From Cytophagales bacterium (GTDB lineage: Bacteria > Bacteroidota > Bacteroidia > Cytophagales > UBA9547): a stretch of 11,217 bases of DNA. The stretch is from the NCBI GenBank assembly GCA_013298205.1, contig JAAFJZ010000045.1, positions 1-11,217 on the forward strand. Reading direction: 5' to 3'. The notes below the pieces were generated by a model. It made no database searches. It had not been told where the DNA came from and saw only the letters and a program-made list of their open reading frames with translations. The translations under genes were made by a program, and so were the position numbers. Shown here piece after piece: positions 1 to 7,245 of the stretch. Within the stretch, counting starts at the first letter, position 1. Every line of letters begins with the position of its first letter.

Positions 1-87
1 GAACAGTATTATTGCTGTTGGAGTTTTTTTTTAATTGGATTTATTTTACTTATTCCTATCAAAACTAACAAATGGCCAAGATCTTGA
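1..87 (+). CDS. Possible 3' end of an upstream membrane-protein gene (partial)
   Basis: Frame 1 is open from the window edge to a TGA at 85-87. Its tail is a hydrophobic stretch (FFLIGFILLIPIK) followed by a short basic end (TNKWPRS), which looks like the last transmembrane helix and cytoplasmic tail of a transporter. Before the nine-T run at 24-32, frame 2 reads more naturally (NSIIAVGVFF) than frame 1 (EQYYCCWSFF), but frame 2 stops at 32-34. One additional T would join the two halves into one smooth helix. Only about 28 codons are visible, so neither the family nor the coding status is certain. Confidence 0.25.
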   Translation, partial: EQYYCCWSFFLIGFILLIPIKTNKWPRS

Positions 88-184
88 ATGGGAATTTAAA
101 AAATAGCATCCTAATTTGTTTTTAAAATAATGATTATTCAGTAAAGTTTATTAATTTTTATACAGGCTTTTTAATAAACGATAT

Positions 185-192
185 TAACTTTG
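185..192 (+). promoter_or_regulatory. Bacteroidota -7 element (TAACTTTG) of the TPR gene/rpiB unit
   Basis: TAACTTTG followed by C matches TAnnTTTG and lies 24 bases before the ATG at 216, implying a leader of roughly 15-20 bases. I see no TTG/TTTG -33 element at the usual 17-23 base spacing, so the call rests on the -7 element and its position. The 128 bases between 88 and 215 hold nothing else recognisable. Confidence 0.5.
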
Positions 193-215
193 CATAAAAA
201 TAAACCAAAAAATAA

Positions 216-1340
216 ATGAAAGTTTTAAAAGTATTGCTCACGTTGCTTGCGTTATCATATCATTCATTTGCACAAAGTCCTGTGGCTGCAGAAATTTATA
301 TTTCTGAAAACAATTATGAAGAAGCAAAAAATGAAATTGACAAAGCTATTCTTGTTGAAAAAAAAGCATTAGAACCCAAAACTTGGTTAATTCGTGGAAA
401 TGTTTATTCAACTATAAGTCAGTTAAATCTAGATAAATTCAAAGATTTAAACTGTTTGGAAACGGCTTTTGATGCATACCAAAAAGCTATATCATTAGAT
501 AAACCAGATGGTAAATTTGCAAAATCAGCCAATCTTGAACGAGAAAAACTTTGGGTTCCTTTTATCAATTCAGGCATTGTACTTTATCAAGCCAAAAAAT
601 ACGATTTAGCTATTATTAATTTTGATAAAGCTTCTTTAATTAAACCAAAAGACACTTTAGCTTTTACATTAATTGCGACTTCTGGAATTGCCTTGGGTAA
701 TGATGAAGGGGCTAAGTATTTTATAAACACTACTCGTAAATTAAATAATGAGCTAAACTATCCTAAAAAAGTCCAAAATTATGTTTTGATGTTACGGTTA
801 GCGAATGAAAAATTAAAAGATGAAAATCTTTTTTTAGACTTATTAAACGAAGCAAAATTGGTTTTTCCAGATGATAGCGAAATAATTTCCCAAGAAATTA
901 ATTTTTATTTAAGTAAAAATAGGTCTGAGGAACTTATAAAAATTCTTACTGAAAAATTAACTAAAGATCCACAAAATGCTAATTATTTATTTATGCTTGG
1001 ATCGCTTTATGACTTAAAAAAAGAAAAAGATAAAGCTATTGAGTTTTATCAAAAAGCATTAGCTATTGACCCTAATAATTTTGATGCTAATTATAATTCG
1101 GGGGCTAACTTTTACAATAGAGGTGTTGAAGCTCAAAATGAGGCTACGCAAATGAAAAATGAAGAATATAAAGTGAAAGGTGCCGCAAAAAAAGAACAAG
1201 CAAAACAATTTTTAATGAAAAGTCTTACTTTTTTCGAAAAATGTTACTCAATTAATAACACTGATACTCAATTGAAAAATATATTAAAAGACAATTATAT
1301 TTTTTTAAAAATGCCTGAAAAAGCAGCTTTAATTAAATAA
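216..1340 (+). CDS. Secreted tetratricopeptide-repeat protein
   Basis: A 374-residue protein that probably acts outside the cytoplasmic membrane. Residues 1-19 form a signal peptide: Lys at 2 and 5, a Leu-rich core, and a probable cleavage in SFA|QS near residue 19. No lipobox Cys is present. TPR-type helix pairs are visible around residues 27-48, 112-146 (WVPFINSGIVLYQAKKYDLA then FDKASLIKP) and 254-301 (LGSLYDLKKEKDKAIEFYQK, then ALAIDPNN). The last of these is a near-consensus repeat. The stretch 307-330 is charged and rich in Lys, Glu and Gln. TPRs are protein-binding scaffolds; the partner cannot be read from the sequence. The ATG at 216 is chosen because it gives an intact signal peptide and follows a -7 element. 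rpiB begins 3 bases after the stop, so the two are probably co-transcribed. No enzymatic motif is seen. Confidence 0.85.
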   Translation: MKVLKVLLTLLALSYHSFAQSPVAAEIYISENNYEEAKNEIDKAILVEKKALEPKTWLIRGNVYSTISQLNLDKFKDLNCLETAFDAYQKAISLDKPDGKFAKSANLEREKLWVPFINSGIVLYQAKKYDLAIINFDKASLIKPKDTLAFTLIATSGIALGNDEGAKYFINTTRKLNNELNYPKKVQNYVLMLRLANEKLKDENLFLDLLNEAKLVFPDDSEIISQEINFYLSKNRSEELIKILTEKLTKDPQNANYLFMLGSLYDLKKEKDKAIEFYQKALAIDPNNFDANYNSGANFYNRGVEAQNEATQMKNEEYKVKGAAKKEQAKQFLMKSLTFFEKCYSINNTDTQLKNILKDNYIFLKMPEKAALIK

Positions 1341-1343
1341 AAT

Positions 1344-1775
1344 ATGAAAATAGCTATCGGAAGCGATCATGCAGGATTTGGTCTTAAAGAAATATTAATT
1401 CCTTTTTTGAAGCAATTAGATCACGAAGTTAAAGATATTGGTCCTTTTAATTCAGATTCAGTAGACTATCCAGATTATGTGCATCCAGTGGTTAATGAAT
1501 TAATTTCTAAAAACTTTTCATTTGGTATTTTGATATGCGGTAGCGCTAATGGAGTAGCAATTACGGCCAATAAATATAAAGAAATTCGCGCAGCTTTATG
1601 CTGGAGACCCGATATTGCAGAAATTGTTAGAAAACACAATGATGCTAATGTTTTATGTATACCTGCAAGATTTATTTCAGTTGAAGATGCCAAATCAATA
1701 GTAGAAAATTTTATTCAAACTAAGTTTGAAGGAGGAAGGCATCAAAAAAGAATAGACAAAATGAACTGCATATAA
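1344..1775 (+). CDS. rpiB: Ribose-5-phosphate isomerase B (RpiB/LacAB family)
   Basis: A 143-residue cytosolic enzyme of the normal family length that interconverts ribose 5-phosphate and ribulose 5-phosphate in the non-oxidative pentose phosphate pathway. Visible signatures are the N-terminal GSDHAGFGLKE (substrate Asp-His), the central ICGSANGVAITANKY containing the expected catalytic Cys (residue 65), and HNDANVLCIPARF near residues 98-110. Most relatives I recall have a Gly where this protein has Ala68 (CGSGxG versus CGSANG), a mild change that keeps the Cys. The family also includes the LacA/LacB subunits and sugar-specific isomerases, so the natural sugar is inferred. It follows the TPR gene by 3 bases and most likely depends on that gene's promoter. 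No terminator-like hairpin is seen downstream. Confidence 0.93.
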   Translation: MKIAIGSDHAGFGLKEILIPFLKQLDHEVKDIGPFNSDSVDYPDYVHPVVNELISKNFSFGILICGSANGVAITANKYKEIRAALCWRPDIAEIVRKHNDANVLCIPARFISVEDAKSIVENFIQTKFEGGRHQKRIDKMNCI

Positions 1776-1846
1776 ATTTTAAATCTTTATAAATTTTTGA
1801 TACTATTCTTTACTTTTTTATCTTTTTAAATTGTAATAAACTTTTA

Positions 1847-1854
1847 TAAATTTG
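1847..1854 (+). promoter_or_regulatory. -7 element (TAAATTTG) before the rhodanese gene
   Basis: TAAATTTG fits TAnnTTTG and ends 19 bases before the ATG at 1874. The nearest TTG upstream (1831-1833) is only 13 bases away, shorter than usual, so the -33 part is unconvincing. The spacer 1776-1873 is almost pure A+T. It also contains a similar string, CTTTATAAATTT, at 1785-1796, resembling CTTTTATAAATTTG at 1841-1854. Confidence 0.45.
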
Positions 1855-1873
1855 TAAAAAACATAAATCAGAT

Positions 1874-2191
1874 ATGAATTCGATTACAGTACTAGAATTA
1901 AAAGAATTGATTGATACTCAAAAAGACTTTCAACTCATTGATGTTAGAGAAAAACATGAATATGATGTGTGCAATTTAGAAGGAGAGCTCATCCCTTTGA
2001 ATACAGTTCCTTTGAATATTGATAAAATTAGCAAAGATAAGATAGTAGTTGTTCATTGTAGAAGTGGCAAAAGAAGTGCGAGTGCAATTTCATTTCTGGA
2101 GCAAAATCATGATTTCTCAAATTTATATAATTTAGAAGGAGGTATATTAGCTTGGGCAGATAAAATTGACCTTAATATGCCAAAATATTAG
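1874..2191 (+). CDS. Single-domain rhodanese-like sulfurtransferase
   Basis: A 105-residue cytosolic protein consisting of one rhodanese domain. The domain markers are LIDVREKHEYD (residues 21-31, CH2A-like motif), the active-site loop HCRSGKRSAS (61-70) with catalytic Cys62, and the C-terminal NLEGGILAWAD (CH2B-like motif). The Cys, two Arg and Lys of the six-residue loop suit sulfur as substrate, whereas phosphatase relatives (Cdc25/ArsC-like) have a longer loop. Small rhodaneses of this type carry persulfide sulfur to biosynthetic partners or detoxify sulfur compounds; which applies here cannot be told. It has no signal peptide. It has its own putative -7 element and is followed after 37 bases by gmhA on the same strand, so it may start a rhodanese-gmhA-comM transcript. 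There is no functional link to its neighbours that I recognise. Confidence 0.9.
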   Translation: MNSITVLELKELIDTQKDFQLIDVREKHEYDVCNLEGELIPLNTVPLNIDKISKDKIVVVHCRSGKRSASAISFLEQNHDFSNLYNLEGGILAWADKIDLNMPKY

Positions 2192-2228
2192 GTTTATTTA
2201 ATATATTTTGATTTAACAATTAATTAAA

Positions 2229-2807
2229 ATGACCATATCAGACACAATAAAACAAGAACTAATTGTTGCTCGAGAAGTTCTTGACAACTTTTTATCTAAT
2301 CCTAGCAATATTGTTGCTATAGAAAAAGCTGGAAATTTAATGGCAAAATCTATAAATCAAGGGGGAAAAATTATTTCATGTGGAAATGGTGGTTCTTGTT
2401 GTGATGCGATGCATTTTGCAGAAGAACTTACAGGTCGATATAGAGAAAACAGAAAGCCAATAGCCGCAATTTCTATTGCTGATCCAAGTCATATGAGCTG
2501 TGTTTCAAATGATTTTGGCTATCCTTTCATTTTTTCAAGATACATAGAAGCTCTTGGCAAAAATGATGACGTTTTGTTGGCAATTTCTACAAGCGGAAAT
2601 TCTGAAAATATTATCAATGCAGCTATTGAAGCAAAAAAGCTAGGTATTAAAGTAGTTTCACTTACAGGAAAAGATGGTGGAAAATTATCAAAACATAGCG
2701 ATATCGAAATTAGAGTTCCTTACATGGGTTACGCAGATAGGATTCAAGAAATTCACATCAAAATTATTCATATCCTAATGGTAATTATTGAAAATAACGT
2801 TCACTAA
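2229..2807 (+). CDS. gmhA: Phosphoheptose isomerase (sedoheptulose-7-phosphate isomerase)
   Basis: A 192-residue SIS-domain enzyme that converts sedoheptulose 7-phosphate to D-glycero-D-manno-heptose 7-phosphate, the first step toward the ADP-heptose used in the lipopolysaccharide inner core and some glycans. The signatures are CGNGGSCCDAMHFAEELTGR (51-70), SHMSCVSNDFG (88-97), the phosphate loop STSGNS (120-125) and GYADRIQEIHIKIIH (167-181). The residues matching the metal/catalytic set of E. coli GmhA (His61, Glu65, Gln172, His180) are all present, as His62, Glu66, Gln173 and His181. The His that E. coli has after GGS is Cys57 here, giving a Cys-Cys pair next to the active-site loop. Length and sequence are very close to the enterobacterial enzyme as I remember it. 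No other heptose gene (hldE, gmhB, heptosyltransferase) lies in the window. The next gene begins 5 bases later. Confidence 0.93.
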   Translation: MTISDTIKQELIVAREVLDNFLSNPSNIVAIEKAGNLMAKSINQGGKIISCGNGGSCCDAMHFAEELTGRYRENRKPIAAISIADPSHMSCVSNDFGYPFIFSRYIEALGKNDDVLLAISTSGNSENIINAAIEAKKLGIKVVSLTGKDGGKLSKHSDIEIRVPYMGYADRIQEIHIKIIHILMVIIENNVH

Positions 2808-2812
2808 ATATT

Positions 2813-4351
2813 ATGCTGTCTAAAGTTTTTGGTTGTGCAGTTCAAGGGGTTGAGGCTTATGAAGTTACAATAGAAGTAAATGTTGGACAGGGTACAAAAT
2901 TTTTTATAGTTGGTTTACCAGACAATGCAGTAAAAGAAAGTGAACAGAGAGTAGAAGCCGCAATAAAATATGCTGGTTTTTACATGCCTAGGAATAAAGT
3001 CGTTGTAAATTTAGCACCTGCAGATATAAGAAAAGAAGGATCCGCTTACGATTTGTCAATTGCTTTAGGTGTACTCCAGTCTTCTGGTCAAATAGAAACA
3101 GAACTTTTATCAAAATATGTGATAATGGGAGAATTAGCACTTGATGGAATTCTACGTCCCATTAAAGGTGTTCTGCCTATTGCAATCGAAGCAAGAAAAA
3201 GAGGTTTTAAAGGCTTTATTTTACCAAAAGAAAATGCAAAAGAAGCTGCTATAGTAAACCAATTGGATGTAATTGGAGTAGAAACACTTTCTGAAGCAAT
3301 TCAGTTTTTAGAAAGCAAAATTTCAATAGAACCTTTGGTGTTGGATACTAGAGATATTTTTTTTACCTCCCAAAACGAATATGATGCTGATTTTGCTCAT
3401 GTACAAGGGCAAGAAAACATCAAACGAGCTCTAGAAATTGCAGCTGCTGGTGGTCATAATGCTATAATGGTAGGTCCTCCTGGTGCTGGTAAAACAATGA
3501 TAGCCAAAAGATTACCTTCTATTTTGCCTCCAATGACATTACACGAAGCTTTGGAAACAACAAAAGTACACTCTGTTTCTGGTAGAGCAGGTTCAATTAA
3601 AAATCTAATTGCCCAAAGACCATTTCGTGCACCACACCATACACTTTCAGATGTAGCGTTAGTAGGTGGAGGCTCAAGTTTACAGCCAGGAGAGATATCT
3701 TTAGCTCATAACGGAGTTTTGTTCTTAGATGAACTTCCTGAATTCAAACGTTCGGCTTTAGAAGTTTTAAGACAGCCATTAGAAGAAAGAAAAGTAGTAA
3801 TATCTAGAGCAAAAGGTACGGTAGAATTTCCAGCCAATTTTATGCTTATAGCGAGCATGAACCCTAGTCCTTCTGGAGATTTTTATGTTCAAGGAAATGA
3901 ACATCCTGATTCTCAATCTGCAGTTCAAAGATATTTGAGTAAAATAAGCGGGCCATTACTTGATAGAATTGATATTCATATTGAAGTAACGCCCGTATCA
4001 TTTGAGCAAATGACAGCCAATAGAAAAAGCGAATCGAGTGTTGTAATTCGAGAAAGAGTAATTAAAGCAAGAAATATTCAAATTGAAAGGTTTAAAGATA
4101 TAGATAGCATACATTGTAATGCTATGATGCCTTCAGAAACTGTAAAAAGAATTTGTATAATTACAGATGCAGGAAAATCGCTACTTAAAACTGCTATGGA
4201 AAAACTTAGACTTTCGGCTAGAGCTTATGATAAGATTCTGAAAGTTTCTCGCACAATAGCCGATTTGGCGGAATCTCCAGATATAAAAATAGAACATTTA
4301 GCGGAAGCTATTCAATACAGAAGTTTAGATCGAGAGTTTTGGAATATATAA
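2813..4351 (+). CDS. comM: YifB/ComM-family AAA+ ATPase (Mg-chelatase-like)
   Basis: A 512-residue cytosolic ATPase of full family length. Residues about 18-140 form the N-terminal ChlI/Lon-protease-like domain. The AAA+ core spans roughly 190-390 with Walker A GPPGAGKT (221-228), Walker B VLFLDE (302-307) and an arginine-finger segment GPLLDRID (380-387). The C-terminal Mg-chelatase lid, about 410-508, carries RLSARAYDKILKVSRTIADL. Although annotated as magnesium-chelatase-like, family member ComM is a helicase that promotes branch migration of incoming DNA during natural transformation; the same role here is inferred. The Cys-rich zinc loop that proteobacterial ComM has after MNP is replaced by MNPSPSGDFYVQGNEHPDSQ (349-368), with no cysteine. 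It lies 5 bases after gmhA and ends before a strong terminator, so it is the last gene of the plus-strand unit. Confidence 0.92.
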   Translation: MLSKVFGCAVQGVEAYEVTIEVNVGQGTKFFIVGLPDNAVKESEQRVEAAIKYAGFYMPRNKVVVNLAPADIRKEGSAYDLSIALGVLQSSGQIETELLSKYVIMGELALDGILRPIKGVLPIAIEARKRGFKGFILPKENAKEAAIVNQLDVIGVETLSEAIQFLESKISIEPLVLDTRDIFFTSQNEYDADFAHVQGQENIKRALEIAAAGGHNAIMVGPPGAGKTMIAKRLPSILPPMTLHEALETTKVHSVSGRAGSIKNLIAQRPFRAPHHTLSDVALVGGGSSLQPGEISLAHNGVLFLDELPEFKRSALEVLRQPLEERKVVISRAKGTVEFPANFMLIASMNPSPSGDFYVQGNEHPDSQSAVQRYLSKISGPLLDRIDIHIEVTPVSFEQMTANRKSESSVVIRERVIKARNIQIERFKDIDSIHCNAMMPSETVKRICIITDAGKSLLKTAMEKLRLSARAYDKILKVSRTIADLAESPDIKIEHLAEAIQYRSLDREFWNI

Positions 4352-4400
4352 ACTAAAAATTAATTTGATTATTGAATCAGTTTTTGGCTTTAAATATGAC

Positions 4401-4438
4401 AAAAAAAAAGGAATGAAAAATTTCATTCCTTTTTTTTT
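4401..4438. terminator. Bidirectional intrinsic terminator between comM and sucD
   Basis: A perfect 18-bp inverted repeat: AAAAAAAAAGGAATGAAA (4401-4418), two bases, then TTTCATTCCTTTTTTTTT (4421-4438). The core hairpin GGAATGAAA/TTTCATTCC is flanked by nine A on one side and nine T on the other. On either strand it therefore reads as a hairpin followed by a U tract. It sits 49 bases after the comM stop and 14 bases after the sucD stop, as expected for a terminator shared by convergent genes. Confidence 0.93.
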
Positions 4439-4452
4439 AATTCAAGAAAAAA

Positions 4453-5325
4453 TTATTTTTTGAGGGCTTTAACCATTGTTTCACCCAAGTCCGCTGGTGA
4501 CTGAACAACAAATATTCCACACTCTTCCATTATTTTCATTTTCGCAGCAGCTGTATCATCAGCACCACCGACAATAGCTCCAGCATGGCCCATTCTTCTT
4601 CCTTTGGGTGCTGTTTGTCCAGCTATAAATCCTACAACTGGTTTTGTTCCATGTTCTTTTATCCATCTTGCCGCTTCTGCTTCCATACCTCCTCCTATTT
4701 CTCCAATCATAATGATTCCATCAGTTTCAGGATCGTTCATTAGCATTTCAACCGCTTCTTTTGTTGAAGTTCCAATAATAGGATCACCACCAATTCCAAT
4801 AGCCGTAGATTGACCTAGACCTGCTTTTGTGATTTGATCTACAGCTTCATAGGTTAAAGTTCCTGATTTAGAAACGATACCTATTCTCCCTGGTTTAAAA
4901 ATAAATGCTGGCATAATTCCTACTTTGGCACCGCCTGGAGTCATTACACCTGGGCAATTGGGGCCAATTAGTGTAACACCTTTAGATTTTACATACTTTT
5001 TTGTTGCAATCATGTCCATAACTGGAATACCTTCAGTTATACAAATAATTACTTTTATTCCTGCGTCAGCAGCTTCTTGAATGGCATCAGCGGCAAAAGC
5101 TGGTGGAACAAAAATTATGCTTACATCAGCACCTGCTTTTTTTACTGCGTCTTCAACTGTATTAAACACAGGACGATCTAAATGTGTTGAGCCTCCTTTA
5201 CCTGGAGTTACACCACCAACAACATTAGTGCCATATTCTATCATCTGTTGGGCATGAAATGTGCCTTCAGTGCCTGTGAAACCTTGTACGATTATTTTTG
5301 AATTCTTATTAACAAGTACGCTCAT
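4453..5325 (-). CDS. sucD: Succinyl-CoA synthetase, alpha subunit (EC 6.2.1.-)
   Basis: The 290-residue alpha subunit of succinate-CoA ligase, which couples succinyl-CoA cleavage to nucleoside triphosphate synthesis in the TCA cycle. It works in the cytosol as a complex with SucC. The CoA-binding Rossmann domain is shown by QGFTGTEGTFH (14-24) and VTPGKGG (39-45), followed by GPNCPGVMTPG (121-131). The ligase domain carries the phosphorylated histidine in RRMGHAGAIVGG, His247, matching His246 of the E. coli protein. Length is standard. ATP versus GTP preference is set by the beta subunit, which is not in this window; sucC is evidently unlinked. A good promoter ends just upstream and a terminator follows, so it is probably transcribed alone. 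Its codons are richer in G+C than those of the neighbouring sensor gene, as expected for a highly expressed conserved protein. Confidence 0.97.
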   Translation of the reverse strand: MSVLVNKNSKIIVQGFTGTEGTFHAQQMIEYGTNVVGGVTPGKGGSTHLDRPVFNTVEDAVKKAGADVSIIFVPPAFAADAIQEAADAGIKVIICITEGIPVMDMIATKKYVKSKGVTLIGPNCPGVMTPGGAKVGIMPAFIFKPGRIGIVSKSGTLTYEAVDQITKAGLGQSTAIGIGGDPIIGTSTKEAVEMLMNDPETDGIIMIGEIGGGMEAEAARWIKEHGTKPVVGFIAGQTAPKGRRMGHAGAIVGGADDTAAAKMKIMEECGIFVVQSPADLGETMVKALKK

Positions 5326-5344
5326 TTTCTTTTTTTAAGTTATA

Positions 5345-5375
5345 CAAAGGTATTTATTTTTACATCACATCCAAA
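5345..5375 (-). promoter_or_regulatory. sucD promoter (-33 TTTG, 19 bases, -7 TACCTTTG)
   Basis: Read on the minus strand, TTTG (5375-5372) is followed after 19 bases by TACCTTTG (5352-5345), an excellent match to the Bacteroidota TTTG-N19-TAnnTTTG promoter. The -7 element ends 19 bases before the sucD ATG, implying a very short leader. Its position between the two minus-strand genes indicates that sucD is not dependent on readthrough from the sensor gene. Confidence 0.85.
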
Positions 5376-5420
5376 AAAATATATTAAATTCGTTTTACAA
5401 TGTATAATTTACAATTTATT

Positions 5421-7184
5421 TTATTTTTTATAATTCATTTCATTTTCAATTTTCAAATTACCTATATCTACTATAAGTCCTTCTATCATTATTTCTTTTG
5501 ATATTGGGTCATAAATGCCTTCACCAATTTCCCATACTTTAACAATTTTACCAGATTTATGCACCAATCTATAAAATAATTCATAGCGGGTATTGTTTTT
5601 TAATGCATAACTTACTTTTTCTTCTACATATAAAACATCTTCTTTTAGTGTTATTTTGCCTAAATGCACTTGATGTTTCATAAATTCTTCGCTACTATAA
5701 CCTAATAAGTCTTTTACTTTGGGGCTTATATAAACCATTGTCCAGTTGGCATCTATTTTTGATCGATACAAAGCACCTGGAGAATTGCCTAAAATTGAAT
5801 TATACATTTCTGAAATTGCTCGAGTTTCATTTTCTTTTTGAATTATTTCATCTTGTTTGAGTGATAGTTCTTGTAAATTTAATTTCATCTCCTCTCCTTG
5901 CACATCCATTAATTCTTTTTGTTTGATACTTTGCTCTAATAAAAAGTTGGTTTTTTGAATTGAATTGTATGAACTTAAGTTTTCTCCTATGGCTAATGCA
6001 ATTCTTTTAAGATATAAAATATGTAAATCAGTAATTTTATAAAAAGAAGCCACCTCTATTACACCTAACACTTCATCATTGAAGATTAAAGGCATAATAT
6101 AAAGTTCTTTGGGAGCAGATAGACCTAAACCAGAACCAACTTCTGGGTAATCTTCAGGTAAATTTGTAACATGAAATGAATCTTTTTCTAAGTAAGCTTG
6201 ACCAATTAAGCCTTCGGAAGGCAAAATAGATTTAACTGAATATTTGTTTCTGTCATATGCATAGTGGCTTACTAAATTTAACCTAGTTTCTGACTCTTCA
6301 AAATCGTTTTCAACTAAAAAAAGACCTGTTTGGACTCCATTAACATAATGCGTAATCTTTGTTGTAAGGTTATCAAATTGCTTTTTAAAATCGTTATTTT
6401 GTCGTAAAATTTCATTTATTTGTGCCAAGCCTTTATTTAGGTATTTTACATCGCTTTCTGATTGACTTATTTTTTTTAAAGATTCTTGCATTGTAAGCAA
6501 AGCGTAAGCTAACTTATCGTTTGAATCTTTTGGTATTAATGAGCTTTTTAGATTTCCTTTTGTTATTTCTTCAGCAAAATCAATACATTTCTGATTTTGC
6601 ATAATGGTATCTTTCAATTTAGTTAAACTAACAATATCATTAATTGAAATATTTAAAATGATATAAGAACGGTACATGTATATACCCATAGCTATAAAAA
6701 CAAATAAAATATGGTATACAAAATTGCTTAATTGAATAGTTGTGTGATGCGCTGCTAAATGGTTATAACTGCTAAAATTTTGTAAAAAAACCAATGCGCC
6801 TTGATGTATTACAATGACAATAAACATTGGAAATAAAATTTTCCAGTTTTTGTAATTCACAAGTAATGCAGAGCAAATAAATACAAGGAAATAAAACTCA
6901 AAAATGCCGTGAGTTTGATAAATAAATTGGACTACAAAAAAAGCATACGAAGTACTTAAAACATAGGGATGAATATATTGATCTTCAAAAAACCATTTTG
7001 TTATATAAAAAATAAATAAACTTATGCTTCCAACTATTAATGCAAATTGATAGGTATCATAATAATAGCCTAAGAAAATACCCATTAAAAATAAGGAAAT
7101 TATTGCATATTGATTTACAATGTCGGCTTTTTGTGCTTCTGATTTTAGAAATTTTAATCTTATTTCTTCAGGTGATTTTTCCAT
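5421..7184 (-). CDS. Membrane sensor protein: 6 TM, HAMP-like, GAF and PAS domains, no output domain
   Basis: A 587-residue protein of unknown function. After a short cytoplasmic N-terminus, six hydrophobic segments lie near residues 27-42, 46-62, 74-90, 93-109, 117-135 and 153-171. The loops and helix ends between them hold seven His (72, 92, 127, 142, 146, 147, 158). A HAMP-like second helix follows (AEEITKGNLK at 204-213, then DKLAYALLTMQESL to 236). Next comes a GAF domain, about 255-405, with LPSEGLIGQAYLEKDSF (321-337), SGLGLSAP and PLIFNDEVLGVIEVAS. A charged coiled coil spans about 410-460. A PAS domain with a PAC-like end runs from about 461 to 577 (NSPGALYRS, YISPKVKDLLGYSSEEF, GKIVKVWEIGEGIYD). 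The protein stops 10 residues later, with no histidine kinase, GGDEF, methyl-accepting or phosphatase module. Such a protein probably passes a signal to a partner; the ligand is unknown. It lies 61 bases after trpA, with a possible promoter between. Confidence 0.85.
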   Translation of the reverse strand: MEKSPEEIRLKFLKSEAQKADIVNQYAIISLFLMGIFLGYYYDTYQFALIVGSISLFIFYITKWFFEDQYIHPYVLSTSYAFFVVQFIYQTHGIFEFYFLVFICSALLVNYKNWKILFPMFIVIVIHQGALVFLQNFSSYNHLAAHHTTIQLSNFVYHILFVFIAMGIYMYRSYIILNISINDIVSLTKLKDTIMQNQKCIDFAEEITKGNLKSSLIPKDSNDKLAYALLTMQESLKKISQSESDVKYLNKGLAQINEILRQNNDFKKQFDNLTTKITHYVNGVQTGLFLVENDFEESETRLNLVSHYAYDRNKYSVKSILPSEGLIGQAYLEKDSFHVTNLPEDYPEVGSGLGLSAPKELYIMPLIFNDEVLGVIEVASFYKITDLHILYLKRIALAIGENLSSYNSIQKTNFLLEQSIKQKELMDVQGEEMKLNLQELSLKQDEIIQKENETRAISEMYNSILGNSPGALYRSKIDANWTMVYISPKVKDLLGYSSEEFMKHQVHLGKITLKEDVLYVEEKVSYALKNNTRYELFYRLVHKSGKIVKVWEIGEGIYDPISKEIMIEGLIVDIGNLKIENEMNYKK

Positions 7185-7231
7185 TATTTAATTTAGAAAT
7201 ATTATTAATTTTTATTCCTTTTTAGAGATTC

Positions 7232-7239
7232 CAAAAATA
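7232..7239 (-). promoter_or_regulatory. Possible -7 element (TATTTTTG) for the sensor gene
   Basis: On the minus strand TATTTTTG (7239-7232) fits TAnnTTTG and ends 47 bases before the sensor ATG. It lies in the 61-base gap after the trpA stop. The nearest upstream TTTG (7269-7266) is 26 bases away, longer than usual, so this is a weak call. Readthrough from trpA is equally plausible, since no terminator is seen in the gap. Confidence 0.35.
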
Positions 7240-7245
7240 AAAAAG

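Noticed and set aside
2202..2210. TATATTTTG before gmhA as a promoter -7 element
   Set aside because: It has three bases instead of two between TA and TTTG and no correctly spaced -33 element. Cotranscription with the rhodanese gene is more likely.
4604..4813. Open frame antisense to sucD, and similar antisense frames over rpiB, the sensor gene and trpA
   Set aside because: They lie within well-conserved genes on the other strand, and their translations show no family motif. They are shadows of the real coding frame.
5394..5415. Direct repeat TTTACAAT (5394-5401 and 5408-5415) downstream of the sensor gene
   Set aside because: Two short AT-rich copies are not enough to call a repeat or a binding site, and no hairpin with a T tract forms there.
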